Source of the DNA: Levilactobacillus yonginensis
GTDB taxonomy: Bacteria > Bacillota > Bacilli > Lactobacillales > Lactobacillaceae
Assembly (NCBI RefSeq): GCF_003946265.1
Contig: NZ_RHNO01000001.1
Coordinates: 1-64,000 of the forward strand
Length of the DNA: 64,000 bases
Direction of reading: 5' to 3'
Both the position numbers and the translations under genes were made by a program. Position 1 is the first letter of the stretch. Each line of letters starts with the position of its first letter. Under the pieces are notes generated by a model. That model searched no databases, was not told the DNA's origin, and saw only the letters and a program-made list of their open reading frames with translations. This document shows, piece by piece, positions 1 through 7,281 of this stretch.

Positions 1-110
1 ATACCGCGGTGAAGCCGCTTAATCAAATCTACAAAAATTATAGTATTTCATCCGTCAACTTGACAGGGACTAGTACACACGGTCATTCCCGTGAACCATC
101 ACGTCCTTAT

Positions 111-695
111 TTAATAGGCTAGTCCATTCACGTTAGCCCGCCGCGTCTTATTGGAGGTCCAAGCTGGTACCTTCACAACGCCTAAAACCTTGTCCTTATT
201 AACGAATCCCCAGTAACGGCTATCGTTAGACACGCTCCGGTGGTCACCAAGCACAAAGTACTTACCCTTAGGAACAACCGTGGTGCCATTACCCCAACCA
301 TTACTCTTCTGCAGACTAGCTAAGGTCCAGTTACCGGTCCCAGCATTCCGTTCGGATTCGCTGATAAAACTCTGCTTAATTTTCTTCTTATTCACGTAGA
401 TGTAGCCATTCTTACTCGTAACCGTATCACCTGGTAACCCAATGACCCGCTTAACGTAATTGGTATTTGCCTTAGCAGATGGGTCCTCACCATGGGCGTC
501 AAAAACGATGACACTCAGGTGTTTAACCTTCGATTGCTTAAAGGCAAAAACCTTTTCGTTATTTTGTAGGTTTGGTTCCATGGATGGCCCGTCGACCCGC
601 ACCCGGGTAAAGACGAACTGTTTGATGGCAAAGGCGATAGCCAGCCCGATAATCACGGGGATGATCCAACTCATGACTTCCTTTAATACTTTCAT
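111..695 (-). CDS. lepB: Signal peptidase I (type I, S26)
   Basis: Membrane-anchored serine protease that removes signal peptides from Sec-exported proteins. One N-terminal membrane segment (about residues 9-28) is followed by the catalytic box DGPSMEP with Ser38. The Lys82 general base sits in YVKRVIGLPGD, and the conserved GDHRSVSNDSR box is near the C-terminus. About 194 aa, a normal length for Gram-positive enzymes. I start at the ATG at 695 because AAGGAG lies 7 nt upstream; a longer frame to 749 lacks a ribosome site. It is transcribed away from the next gene and stands alone. The family assignment is secure; its specific substrates are unknown. Confidence 0.95.
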   Translation of the reverse strand: MKVLKEVMSWIIPVIIGLAIAFAIKQFVFTRVRVDGPSMEPNLQNNEKVFAFKQSKVKHLSVIVFDAHGEDPSAKANTNYVKRVIGLPGDTVTSKNGYIYVNKKKIKQSFISESERNAGTGNWTLASLQKSNGWGNGTTVVPKGKYFVLGDHRSVSNDSRYWGFVNKDKVLGVVKVPAWTSNKTRRANVNGLAY

Positions 696-880
696 GATGA
701 GGCTCCTTATGTTCAGAAATATTAATATACTGTTATCATACACCCGCAACGAAATCAGACAACCGGTTCCGTTTTTATGGTCGAGTCTAATCTTACCATT
801 TACTGGCTAAAACCCCCATGCTTTTTCCCAAGTTTATTTTAAATGTTACGAAAATGATATCCCTCGTAGAAAAACTGAGC

Positions 881-909
881 TTGCAAATTCGTTTTTTTCC
901 AGCAATAAT
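881..909 (+). promoter_or_regulatory. Predicted sigma-A promoter for the Bcr/CflA exporter
   Basis: TTGCAA at 881-886, a 17-bp spacer, then AATAAT at 904-909. A transcript from about 916 would carry a roughly 120-nt leader containing the inverted repeat at 940-982. Prediction from sequence only. Confidence 0.5.
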
Positions 910-939
910 GGACAAATACATAACGAATAGCCATTTCAT

Positions 940-982
940 CCGCTGGACCGCCATTCTGCCCGACAGAGTAGCGGTCCAGCGG
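940..982 (+). promoter_or_regulatory. 12-bp perfect inverted repeat in the leader of the exporter gene
   Basis: CCGCTGGACCGC at 940-951 and its exact complement GCGGTCCAGCGG at 971-982 enclose a 19-nt loop. There is no T-run after it, so it is not an intrinsic terminator. It lies in the 339-nt gap between lepB and the exporter, downstream of the predicted promoter and 52 nt before the TTG start. It could be an operator for a dimeric repressor or a leader hairpin. Confidence 0.6.
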
Positions 983-1034
983 TGGTTTGTGCCATCATTA
1001 ATTTCATAATATCTCTAGAAAGGGCTGACAGTCT

Positions 1035-2228
1035 TTGAATTCTACACACTCACGACAGCGTCAAATCTGGCTAACCTTACTCCTGGGAACCGTTAGCGCA
1101 ACGGGTCCCCTGGCTATCGACCTTTATTTGCCGGCCCTACCTCAAATGAAAGTTCAGTTCGCAACCAACGCTTCCCTCATGCAGCTCAGTATCACGGCCT
1201 GCCTGATTGGTCTGGCCCTATGTCAACTGATTGCGGGGCCGCTGTCTGACCAATATGGCCGCCGTAAACCACTAATCACTGGTTTTATCATCTTCGGCCT
1301 GGTCTCACTAGCAATGGCCTTTATCCATTCGATTGGTCTCCTAATTGGCCTCCGGTTCATTCAGGGGCTGGCTGGGGCCACTGGTCAGGTACTCGCTCGG
1401 GCAGTGGCTCGGGACCTCTTCTCTGGTAAAAAGCTGACGAAGTTCTACGCCCTCCTCAATACCGTCAACGGTGTTTTTCCCATCATCGCCCCCATTATTG
1501 GTGGCTTCATGATTCGTTACGTTGACTGGCAAGCCATCTTCATCCTGCTAGCCGTAATTGGCTGGGTCATCGCCCTCGCCGTTGCCTTTGGCCTCCGCGA
1601 ATCTCTGCCAGTTGCTGACCGTCAAACGGGTGGGTTCCACACGTCCCTGTTGTCGATGGGCAGCCTGCTGATCAAACCGGCTTTCTGGCCGTTGATTCTC
1701 GCAACGGGTCTCGTTTACGGTGCCCTGTTCAGTTATATTTCTGCGTCGACCTTCGTCTTCCAGACCGGCTTCGGCATGGCTCCGCAAATGTTTAGTTTAC
1801 TCTACGCCTTTAACGGGCTCGGAATCGTTGTCGGGAGTAATCTCCCCGGGCAACTGGCTGGGCGCTTCTCTAACCGGCAACAGGTCACGACCCTGTTGAC
1901 GTTGGCTGCGCTAACCAGTCTGATTCTAATCGGCTCACTGCTCTTCCCCGCCAACGTCTGGCTAGTGAGTGGCTTGATTCTCATTCTTGTAATTTTAATT
2001 GGGGCCCTCCTCACTTTGACCGTCACCATTATCATGGACCAGGCTACTAGCAACGCCGGTGGCGCATCAGCTGTCATTGGTCTCTCCCAAAATGCCTGTG
2101 GGGGCTTAGCCTCACCACTGGTTGGTCTAACCGGTAGTTCCTACGCGGCAATGGCTGTCATGCTATTCATTTGTAACGTGGGCGCCCTTGGACTCGTCAA
2201 AGTGCAAGGTAAACTCGCCAAAGCTTAA
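1035..2228 (+). CDS. MFS drug-resistance exporter, Bcr/CflA family
   Basis: Twelve-helix major facilitator protein of 397 aa, predicted to export small toxic compounds by proton antiport (Bcr/CflA, DHA1 family). The loop 2-3 signature GPLSDQYGRRKP (about residues 69-80) is motif A. The early LAIDLYLPALPQM stretch is typical of Bcr/CflA proteins. The start is TTG at 1035, supported by AGAAAGG about 10 nt upstream and by the conserved N-terminus. It is monocistronic, with a leader inverted repeat upstream and a terminator directly downstream. Substrate unknown. Confidence 0.88.
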   Translation: MNSTHSRQRQIWLTLLLGTVSATGPLAIDLYLPALPQMKVQFATNASLMQLSITACLIGLALCQLIAGPLSDQYGRRKPLITGFIIFGLVSLAMAFIHSIGLLIGLRFIQGLAGATGQVLARAVARDLFSGKKLTKFYALLNTVNGVFPIIAPIIGGFMIRYVDWQAIFILLAVIGWVIALAVAFGLRESLPVADRQTGGFHTSLLSMGSLLIKPAFWPLILATGLVYGALFSYISASTFVFQTGFGMAPQMFSLLYAFNGLGIVVGSNLPGQLAGRFSNRQQVTTLLTLAALTSLILIGSLLFPANVWLVSGLILILVILIGALLTLTVTIIMDQATSNAGGASAVIGLSQNACGGLASPLVGLTGSSYAAMAVMLFICNVGALGLVKVQGKLAKA

Positions 2229-2234
2229 ACGACT

Positions 2235-2263
2235 GCTCTCACCCATCCGGTGGGGGCTTTTTT
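2235..2263 (+). terminator. Intrinsic terminator of the exporter gene
   Basis: Nine-pair stem (GCTCTCACC with GGTGGGGGC, including G-T pairs), 5-nt loop, then six T. Confidence 0.85.
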
Positions 2264-2347
2264 GATCGTTCATTTAGCCATAACCAGTTCTGCCATAACA
2301 AAAAGAGCGATTGACAACCATCGACCGCCCCGCTACCTTAACCAGGT

Positions 2348-3325
2348 TTACCACATGTATTCAATTGGATCTTTAATATATTTATCGTAAACATCCGTGA
2401 CAATGGCCATCTGTTGGCTGGTCAACGGTTCAGCGTCCGCAGCAATCGTGTTCCGTTCAATCTGGTTAGGCGTGCTAGCCCCCGGAATAACGGCGGAAAC
2501 AGCGTCAAACATCAAAATATAACGCAAGGCCGTGGTTGCCAAGTTATCCGTCCCCAATCGTTCCTTCAATTCATTGGCGGCCTTAACCCCCGTTAAGTAG
2601 TCGACACCAGAGAACGTCTCCCCTTTGCTAAAGAGCTCACCATTCCGGTTAGACATCCGATGATCATTGGGCTCAAAGTGCGTGTCCGCCGTAAACTTCC
2701 CAGTCAACAGGCCACTAGCCAGGGGGACCCGTGCCAAGATTCCCACGTTAGCCTGCTTAGCTAGATCAAAGAACAACTTAGCGGGCCGTAACCGGAACAT
2801 GTTGAAGATAATTTCGACACTGGAGATGTCGTAATCCAGCGACTTAATGGCTTCCTCAACCCGTTCAACACTGACACCGTAGTTAGCGATTTTCCCTTCC
2901 TGCTTGAGATCATCCAACGTTTTAAACGTTTCTGGTTGGTAGTACACGCTCATTGGTGGGCAGTGCAGCAATACCTGATCAAGCGAATCGACTTGCATGT
3001 TCTGCAGGCTCTCTTCAACGTATCGTCTGATAAACTTGGGACTAAAATGTTCCACTGACAGGGGCATTTCCTTGCGGCCGACCTTGGTTGAATAGTGGAC
3101 GTCGGGGTGGCGTTTGATGAACTGACCGAGCACCTTTTCACTTAACCCATCCTGGTAACCATCGGCGGTATCAAAGAAGTTGACGCCATGGTCATAGGCG
3201 GCCTCTAGCGTCTCACTAGCATCCTTTTCACTAAATGGGGCACCCCACTTGCCACCGAGTTGCCAAGTCCCCAACGAGACTTCACTGATGTTATAACCCG
3301 TCTTTCCTAATGTTCTAAATTTCAT
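2348..3325 (-). CDS. Aldo/keto reductase
   Basis: NADPH-dependent reductase of carbonyl compounds with a TIM-barrel fold, 325 aa. The catalytic tetrad is visible: Asp in FFDTADGYQ (about residue 52), the following Tyr, Lys in YSTKVGR and His in LLHCPP. The C-terminal cofactor segment VIPGASTPNQIERN is typical of the family. It is divergent from the MerR regulator at 3422, and its promoter has the 19-bp spacer with an operator palindrome expected for MerR activation. It is therefore probably induced by the regulator's ligand, perhaps an electrophile or aldehyde (inference). Confidence 0.93.
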   Translation of the reverse strand: MKFRTLGKTGYNISEVSLGTWQLGGKWGAPFSEKDASETLEAAYDHGVNFFDTADGYQDGLSEKVLGQFIKRHPDVHYSTKVGRKEMPLSVEHFSPKFIRRYVEESLQNMQVDSLDQVLLHCPPMSVYYQPETFKTLDDLKQEGKIANYGVSVERVEEAIKSLDYDISSVEIIFNMFRLRPAKLFFDLAKQANVGILARVPLASGLLTGKFTADTHFEPNDHRMSNRNGELFSKGETFSGVDYLTGVKAANELKERLGTDNLATTALRYILMFDAVSAVIPGASTPNQIERNTIAADAEPLTSQQMAIVTDVYDKYIKDPIEYMW

Positions 3326-3355
3326 ATTTATTAACCTGCCCTTCTACTTGTTTCT

Positions 3356-3386
3356 AACATACCACTTGAAGTACACTTCAAGTAAA
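3356..3386 (-). promoter_or_regulatory. MerR-type promoter of the aldo/keto reductase with operator palindrome
   Basis: On the minus strand: -35 TTTACT (3381-3386), spacer of 19 bp, -10 TATGTT (3356-3361). An over-long 19-bp spacer is the hallmark of MerR-activated promoters. Inside it lies ACTTGAAGT, two bases, ACTTCAAGT (3364-3383), a 9+2+9 perfect palindrome. The divergent merR gene begins 38 bp away. Confidence 0.8.
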
Positions 3387-3421
3387 GTAGTTTCTCTATC
3401 AAAGAATAGGACGGATAAATA

Positions 3422-3838
3422 ATGACCGAATTAACCATCTCCGAAGTTGCCAAGGCGTATAACCTGGCCCCCTCGACCCTCAGATATTATGAACGCCTAG
3501 GGTTGATTCCTAACGTCCAGCAAAGGGGCAACCACCGCGTCTACAACGAAGCTAATCTTGAAAAATTAAACAGTATCATTTGTTTCAAAAATTCTGGCAT
3601 GAGCATGAGTGAGCTTCAGACCCTGTTGAGCTATCAGGAAACCGGGGACGACCTGAACGAGATTTTAAACGTTCTGAATGAACACGCCATCAGTGTGGCC
3701 CAGCAGCTGACCAAGCTCAAGAAGTATCAACGACATATCACACAAAAGGTGGCCTTCTATTCAGCCATCAAAGAGGCCGAAGCTAAGGGCGACCCGCGAC
3801 CAGACTGGGCGGATTATAAACCGACTTACGAAAAATAA
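3422..3838 (+). CDS. MerR-family transcriptional regulator
   Basis: 138-aa regulator with an N-terminal winged helix-turn-helix (ISEVAKAYNLAPSTLRYYERLGLIP, about residues 6-31), the wing region (HRVYNEANLEKL) and a long C-terminal helix for dimerisation (about residues 80-120). There is no cysteine pair for metal binding at the C-terminus. It resembles the small MerR proteins that accompany aldo/keto reductases in lactobacilli. It probably controls the divergent reductase through the palindrome at 3364-3383 and may regulate itself from the same site. Confidence 0.9.
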   Translation: MTELTISEVAKAYNLAPSTLRYYERLGLIPNVQQRGNHRVYNEANLEKLNSIICFKNSGMSMSELQTLLSYQETGDDLNEILNVLNEHAISVAQQLTKLKKYQRHITQKVAFYSAIKEAEAKGDPRPDWADYKPTYEK

Positions 3839-3843
3839 TATGT

Positions 3844-3877
3844 ATAAAAATAGGACCTAAAAATTGCTTTCAGGTCC
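3844..3877 (-). terminator. Intrinsic terminator of the condensation-like gene
   Basis: GGACCT and AGGTCC (3853-3877) form a 6-bp stem with a T-rich tract on the minus-strand side. It lies between the convergent ends of merR and the next gene. Confidence 0.55.
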
Positions 3878-3883
3878 AACCGA

Positions 3884-5092
3884 TTACGCCTCGTGGCTCC
3901 ACTGTGTTAACTGAGCCACGACGTTTTTTAAAATTTTAATGCCTAATTGATAGTCGGGTTCGGACCCCATCATCCGAAAAGCCAACGTCCACGCATCGTG
4001 ATACACGCTGACTGTCAATTGAAAATGCGGCATTGTCCGATAAGCACCGGCAAAGTAAATCTGGGTAACGGTGATTCCAGAGAAGTTGAGCCGCGTATGA
4101 TCAATGTGACCGAAGTTCGCAAAGGAAATGGCCGCCTGAGGCCGATGTTTCCCAGCTAACCGCCGCACCAACTGTGGTGGCAAGGCTCGACTCATCCGAT
4201 TGATTTCTACTAGGGGCGGTAGGTAGGCTAATTCATCACGCATTTGCGTGACCGTCGCCTGCGTCCGCTGAACCACGGCCCCTAAGGTATCACCATCCTT
4301 AACCGTCATGGCCACGGGCATTTCACTGGTCAAGTTGGCTACCTGAACAATGTTCGTTGCCGCCACCGGTCCGTGTAATCGTAAATCAACCTGATACGGG
4401 ATGACTAACCGTTTTTCACCAGTCAAAGCAAATAACGCGAGCGCGTAAGCAGAAAGGAGCACAGCATTCATCGTGACCCCCTGCTCACGCGCTTTTTGCC
4501 GGAGTAACCGGCTCTCGACTCGGGGAATAGTGGCTTCACCACGGTGATGGTGAATGTCCCCACTCAACTGTGGGAAAGCTTCCTTCGCATTATCATGCAA
4601 GAGTGGCAACGCCCGGTGCGGATGACGCAAGTGTGCTAAAATTTTACGCACACTACGCTCATTCGTGAAATTCGTTAAGTCCTGACCATCATATGCTGCA
4701 GCCAGGAGATACAGGTAATGTTTGAATCCTTCTCCATCAGCCAGCAAACGACTCATTGCCAGTCGTAGTTGATCATAGGCAGCATAGTGAATCACTTGAA
4801 TTTTTAACTGTGGTCCCGCTAGGACGTCGAGTTGAACGCGGCCGGGATCATGACTAGCAGCATATTCTTCTACCACATCTGTTGCCACGTCCGGTTCAAC
4901 TTCAAATCGGTTCCATTTCAAATTATACCGACCCAAAATCTGGGGAACCACCGTTTGAGTCGTCTCAATCGCTTCTTGTAACCGTGCCAAATCAATGGGG
5001 TGCGTCAAACTCAGTGTACATTCAAGCAGTGGATACGTCTGTGCCGTGTCCAACGTTGGCATCAAATCTAACGGTTCACCGTGGTAAATCAT
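3884..5092 (-). CDS. Condensation-domain/acyltransferase-like protein of unknown function
   Basis: 402-aa soluble protein with the outline of the CoA-dependent acyltransferase superfamily (NRPS condensation, alcohol acetyltransferase and PapA-like proteins). The active-site HHxxxDG motif appears as SRLLADG (about residues 114-120), so the catalytic second His is replaced by Arg. The later DFGWG-like motif appears as SFANFGHID. It may be a non-catalytic or altered member. I start at ATG 5092 because AAGGAGGGG precedes it by 6 nt; the ATG at 5113 is upstream of that site and has none of its own. A -10-like TATACT lies at 5122-5127. No biosynthetic partners adjoin it. Confidence 0.6.
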   Translation of the reverse strand: MIYHGEPLDLMPTLDTAQTYPLLECTLSLTHPIDLARLQEAIETTQTVVPQILGRYNLKWNRFEVEPDVATDVVEEYAASHDPGRVQLDVLAGPQLKIQVIHYAAYDQLRLAMSRLLADGEGFKHYLYLLAAAYDGQDLTNFTNERSVRKILAHLRHPHRALPLLHDNAKEAFPQLSGDIHHHRGEATIPRVESRLLRQKAREQGVTMNAVLLSAYALALFALTGEKRLVIPYQVDLRLHGPVAATNIVQVANLTSEMPVAMTVKDGDTLGAVVQRTQATVTQMRDELAYLPPLVEINRMSRALPPQLVRRLAGKHRPQAAISFANFGHIDHTRLNFSGITVTQIYFAGAYRTMPHFQLTVSVYHDAWTLAFRMMGSEPDYQLGIKILKNVVAQLTQWSHEA

Positions 5093-5269
5093 GCAACACC
5101 CCTCCTTACTCATTTATCCATAGTATAGCAAGCCAACTGACCGACCTCTAGGAATTCGCTGAGTCATTGTGAAAAATTAATAGTCCTGTAATCTTTGCCA
5201 GAGTCGCCGGGATGCACGGACTCTGGTAGAATAGAGGGAGACAAATTAACTGATGAGGTGAAGCTTTTG

Positions 5270-5791
5270 ATGAATCGAACCACGCCCGTGTCCTGCAACG
5301 CCACCCTAATCGTGACCAGTCACCGGGTTTTTCAACCAGATTTAAACGAACATGAATCCGTCTTTGGCGGTAAGATTTTGTCGCTAGTAGATGATAGCGC
5401 TTCCGTGGCCGCTGTACGACTGACCCACAAGACGGTGGTCACAGCCTCCTTTGACCACGTTAGTTTCCTAGAACCCTTCCATTTAGATGATTCCATGTTC
5501 TTGGAAGCCTATGTAACTGGGACGGGAACTCGTTCCCTAGAGGTCTTCGTTAAAATTATCGGCGAAAATCTCACGACCAGTGAACGCTTCGTTGGCTTCA
5601 CATGCTTCATTACCTACGTCATTGAGGACTCCCGGTCAACGCAACCACTGCCACCGGTCAAACCCGTCACAGAGGAACAACGTTACATTGTCTCGGGTTA
5701 CGAGAAGCGTACCGCGCAACGTAAACAACGTCGGGCAGAACAAGCCAGCCTGAACCATCACGTTTCAACTGAATTCCCTTGGCCTCTTTAA
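5270..5791 (+). CDS. Hotdog-fold acyl-CoA thioesterase
   Basis: About 173 aa, a YciA/BFIT-type hotdog thioesterase that hydrolyses acyl-CoA thioesters. The core begins VTSHRVFQPDLNEHESVFGGKILSLVDD in its usual order (near residues 14-41): the N-E-H pair, the GG(K/L) turn and the conserved Asp at the start of the long helix. The lysine/arginine-rich C-terminal tail is beyond the fold. Start ATG 5270 follows GAGGTGA at a good distance; TTG at 5267 is an alternative. The terminator and a parS-like site follow at once. Confidence 0.82.
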   Translation: MNRTTPVSCNATLIVTSHRVFQPDLNEHESVFGGKILSLVDDSASVAAVRLTHKTVVTASFDHVSFLEPFHLDDSMFLEAYVTGTGTRSLEVFVKIIGENLTTSERFVGFTCFITYVIEDSRSTQPLPPVKPVTEEQRYIVSGYEKRTAQRKQRRAEQASLNHHVSTEFPWPL

Positions 5792-5807
5792 TGTTTCACA
5801 TGAAACA
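5792..5807. other. parS-like site 1 (ParB/Spo0J binding)
   Basis: TGTTTCACATGAAACA matches the parS consensus TGTTNCACGTGAAACA with one central change. It starts directly after the thioesterase stop codon. ParB binding here would mark the origin region for segregation and SMC loading. Confidence 0.8.
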
Positions 5808-5811
5808 TTCT

Positions 5812-5854
5812 GAGTTCGTTGTCACACCTCGTAGGTGCGCTGACGAACTTTTTT
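5812..5854 (+). terminator. Intrinsic terminator after the thioesterase gene
   Basis: AGTTCGT/ACGAACT outer stem with an inner CACC/GGTG pair, then a run of T. It overlaps the stop codon of the convergent GNAT gene. Confidence 0.7.
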
Positions 5855-6410
5855 AGTTTTCTGTTTCACGTGAAACAGCGCGCCATTCACTTGCTAAAAT
5901 CCCATATGAATAGAGATCCAACCAGTGTCCATCCTGAAAAATCGCTTCTCGATTGACCCCTTCTCTCGTAAAGCCAACTGCCTCGTAAGCGTGAATGGCC
6001 AAAGGATTATTGGCATTGACCTCCAAATTGACCTTATGGAGACCCAACTCATTAAATGCAAACGACAAGATTGTCTGAATGGCATCCTGCCCATAACCTT
6101 GCCCCCGGTCACTGACCACGGGTAAGGCGATTCCCATGGATGCCCGCCGATTTTTGAAATAGACGTTATTCAAAACGACTGATCCTAACAAGCCATCGTC
6201 CGCATTAGCCCGCACCATAAAGAAGTAGTGATCATCACTGTCCGGATCCGTTGCCCATTCTGCATACTCCTGCGCCGTCAGTGGGTGCAGGGCATCAGCG
6301 GATAGATTCCGCAACAGACCAGGCTCCCATTGGGTATCCTGCAACCACTCTGCATCCCCGTCTCTCATTTCTGTTAAATGAACCAACCGGCCTTGTACCA
6401 CATCTTTCAT
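5853..6410 (-). CDS. GNAT-family N-acetyltransferase (RimJ/RimL-like)
   Basis: 185-aa acetyl-CoA-dependent N-acetyltransferase. The acetyl-CoA pyrophosphate loop is DRGQGYGQDA (about residues 101-110), followed by the HKVNLEVNANNPLAIHAYEAVGF segment typical of RimJ/RimL-type enzymes that modify proteins or small amines. The start at 6410 is supported by GAGGGGG 8 nt upstream. The last codons (V-S-R-E-T) are a perfect parS site at 5862-5877, so the C-terminus is shaped by a chromosome-segregation signal. Substrate unknown. Confidence 0.88.
   Translation of the reverse strand: MKDVVQGRLVHLTEMRDGDAEWLQDTQWEPGLLRNLSADALHPLTAQEYAEWATDPDSDDHYFFMVRANADDGLLGSVVLNNVYFKNRRASMGIALPVVSDRGQGYGQDAIQTILSFAFNELGLHKVNLEVNANNPLAIHAYEAVGFTREGVNREAIFQDGHWLDLYSYGILASEWRAVSRETEN
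5862..5877. other. parS site 2, perfect consensus
   Basis: TGTTTCACGTGAAACA, an exact 16-bp parS palindrome inside the 3' end of the GNAT coding sequence and 54 bp from parS-like site 1. Confidence 0.92.
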
Positions 6411-6532
6411 TTCTGTGACCCCCTCGGTGTTTTCTCCACTGTACCATACGGTTACAATGAAGGGTCAAAATAGTTGGCGATTGACCAAACTTCCTCTATA
6501 CTAATCACAATTCAAAAGGAGGACGATTTTTT

Positions 6533-7180
6533 ATGAAAATTACAATTATTGGCGCCACCGGTATGGCCGGTAGCGCACTGGTTGCCGAGGCACTCAAGCG
6601 GGGGCATCAAGTAACCGCTCTGGCCCGCTCCACTGAAAAATTGGCCGCCTTACCCACGAACCCTAATCTTACGACCCGAGCCGTAGACGCCTTTGGTGTC
6701 ACCGCCGCTGACTTACAGACGGCCGACGTCGTGGTCGACGCTTTCGCCACGGCTCCAGCTCAGGCTTACCTGCACGTAGACTTAGCCGCTCACCTGGTCC
6801 ACGTTCTCCGCGAAACAACAACGCCGCGCTTAGTCTTCATTTTAGGCGCTGGTAGCCTTCTCACGGGTGATGACCGCCACTTGTTCGTCAACGATATTGC
6901 AAAGGATCCCCATGCCGCTAGCTTTATCAGTGTCCCTCAGAATCAACTGAAGGAACTCAACTTCCTCCGCGAAGTTGAGGACGTCAACTGGGTCGGCGTT
7001 TCTCCCGCTGCTAATTTTCACCCTGGAGAAGCTACCGCAGCACTTTTGGGCGAAGACGACCTGCTCTTCAATGCGCAACAAGAATCGGGTACTTCAGCTG
7101 GTACGATGGCCGTTGCCATCTTAGATGAAATTGAAGACCCACAACACCATAATAGTCGCTTCACCGTAGCCGATAAGTAA
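6533..7180 (+). CDS. NAD(P)H-binding Rossmann protein (NmrA/atypical SDR-like)
   Basis: 215 aa with an N-terminal dinucleotide-binding fold: IIGATGMAGSALV (about residues 4-16) is the glycine-rich loop of extended/atypical short-chain dehydrogenases. The YxxxK catalytic pair is not evident, as in many NmrA-like sensors or flavin-reductase-like members. GGAGG lies about 10 nt before ATG. Monocistronic, with a strong terminator. Function is not predictable beyond NAD(P) binding. Confidence 0.8.
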   Translation: MKITIIGATGMAGSALVAEALKRGHQVTALARSTEKLAALPTNPNLTTRAVDAFGVTAADLQTADVVVDAFATAPAQAYLHVDLAAHLVHVLRETTTPRLVFILGAGSLLTGDDRHLFVNDIAKDPHAASFISVPQNQLKELNFLREVEDVNWVGVSPAANFHPGEATAALLGEDDLLFNAQQESGTSAGTMAVAILDEIEDPQHHNSRFTVADK

Positions 7181-7187
7181 GTTTCTG

Positions 7188-7218
7188 ACGCTCGCCGTTT
7201 CTTCGGCGGGCGTTTTTT
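7188..7218 (+). terminator. Intrinsic terminator
   Basis: Ten-pair stem ACGCTCGCCG/CGGCGGGCGT followed by six T. Confidence 0.9.
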
Positions 7219-7281
7219 GGTATGCTAGTCGTTGATTATGCATAGACACTGTCTGAAACTTAATAGAAAGTTGCGATTACA

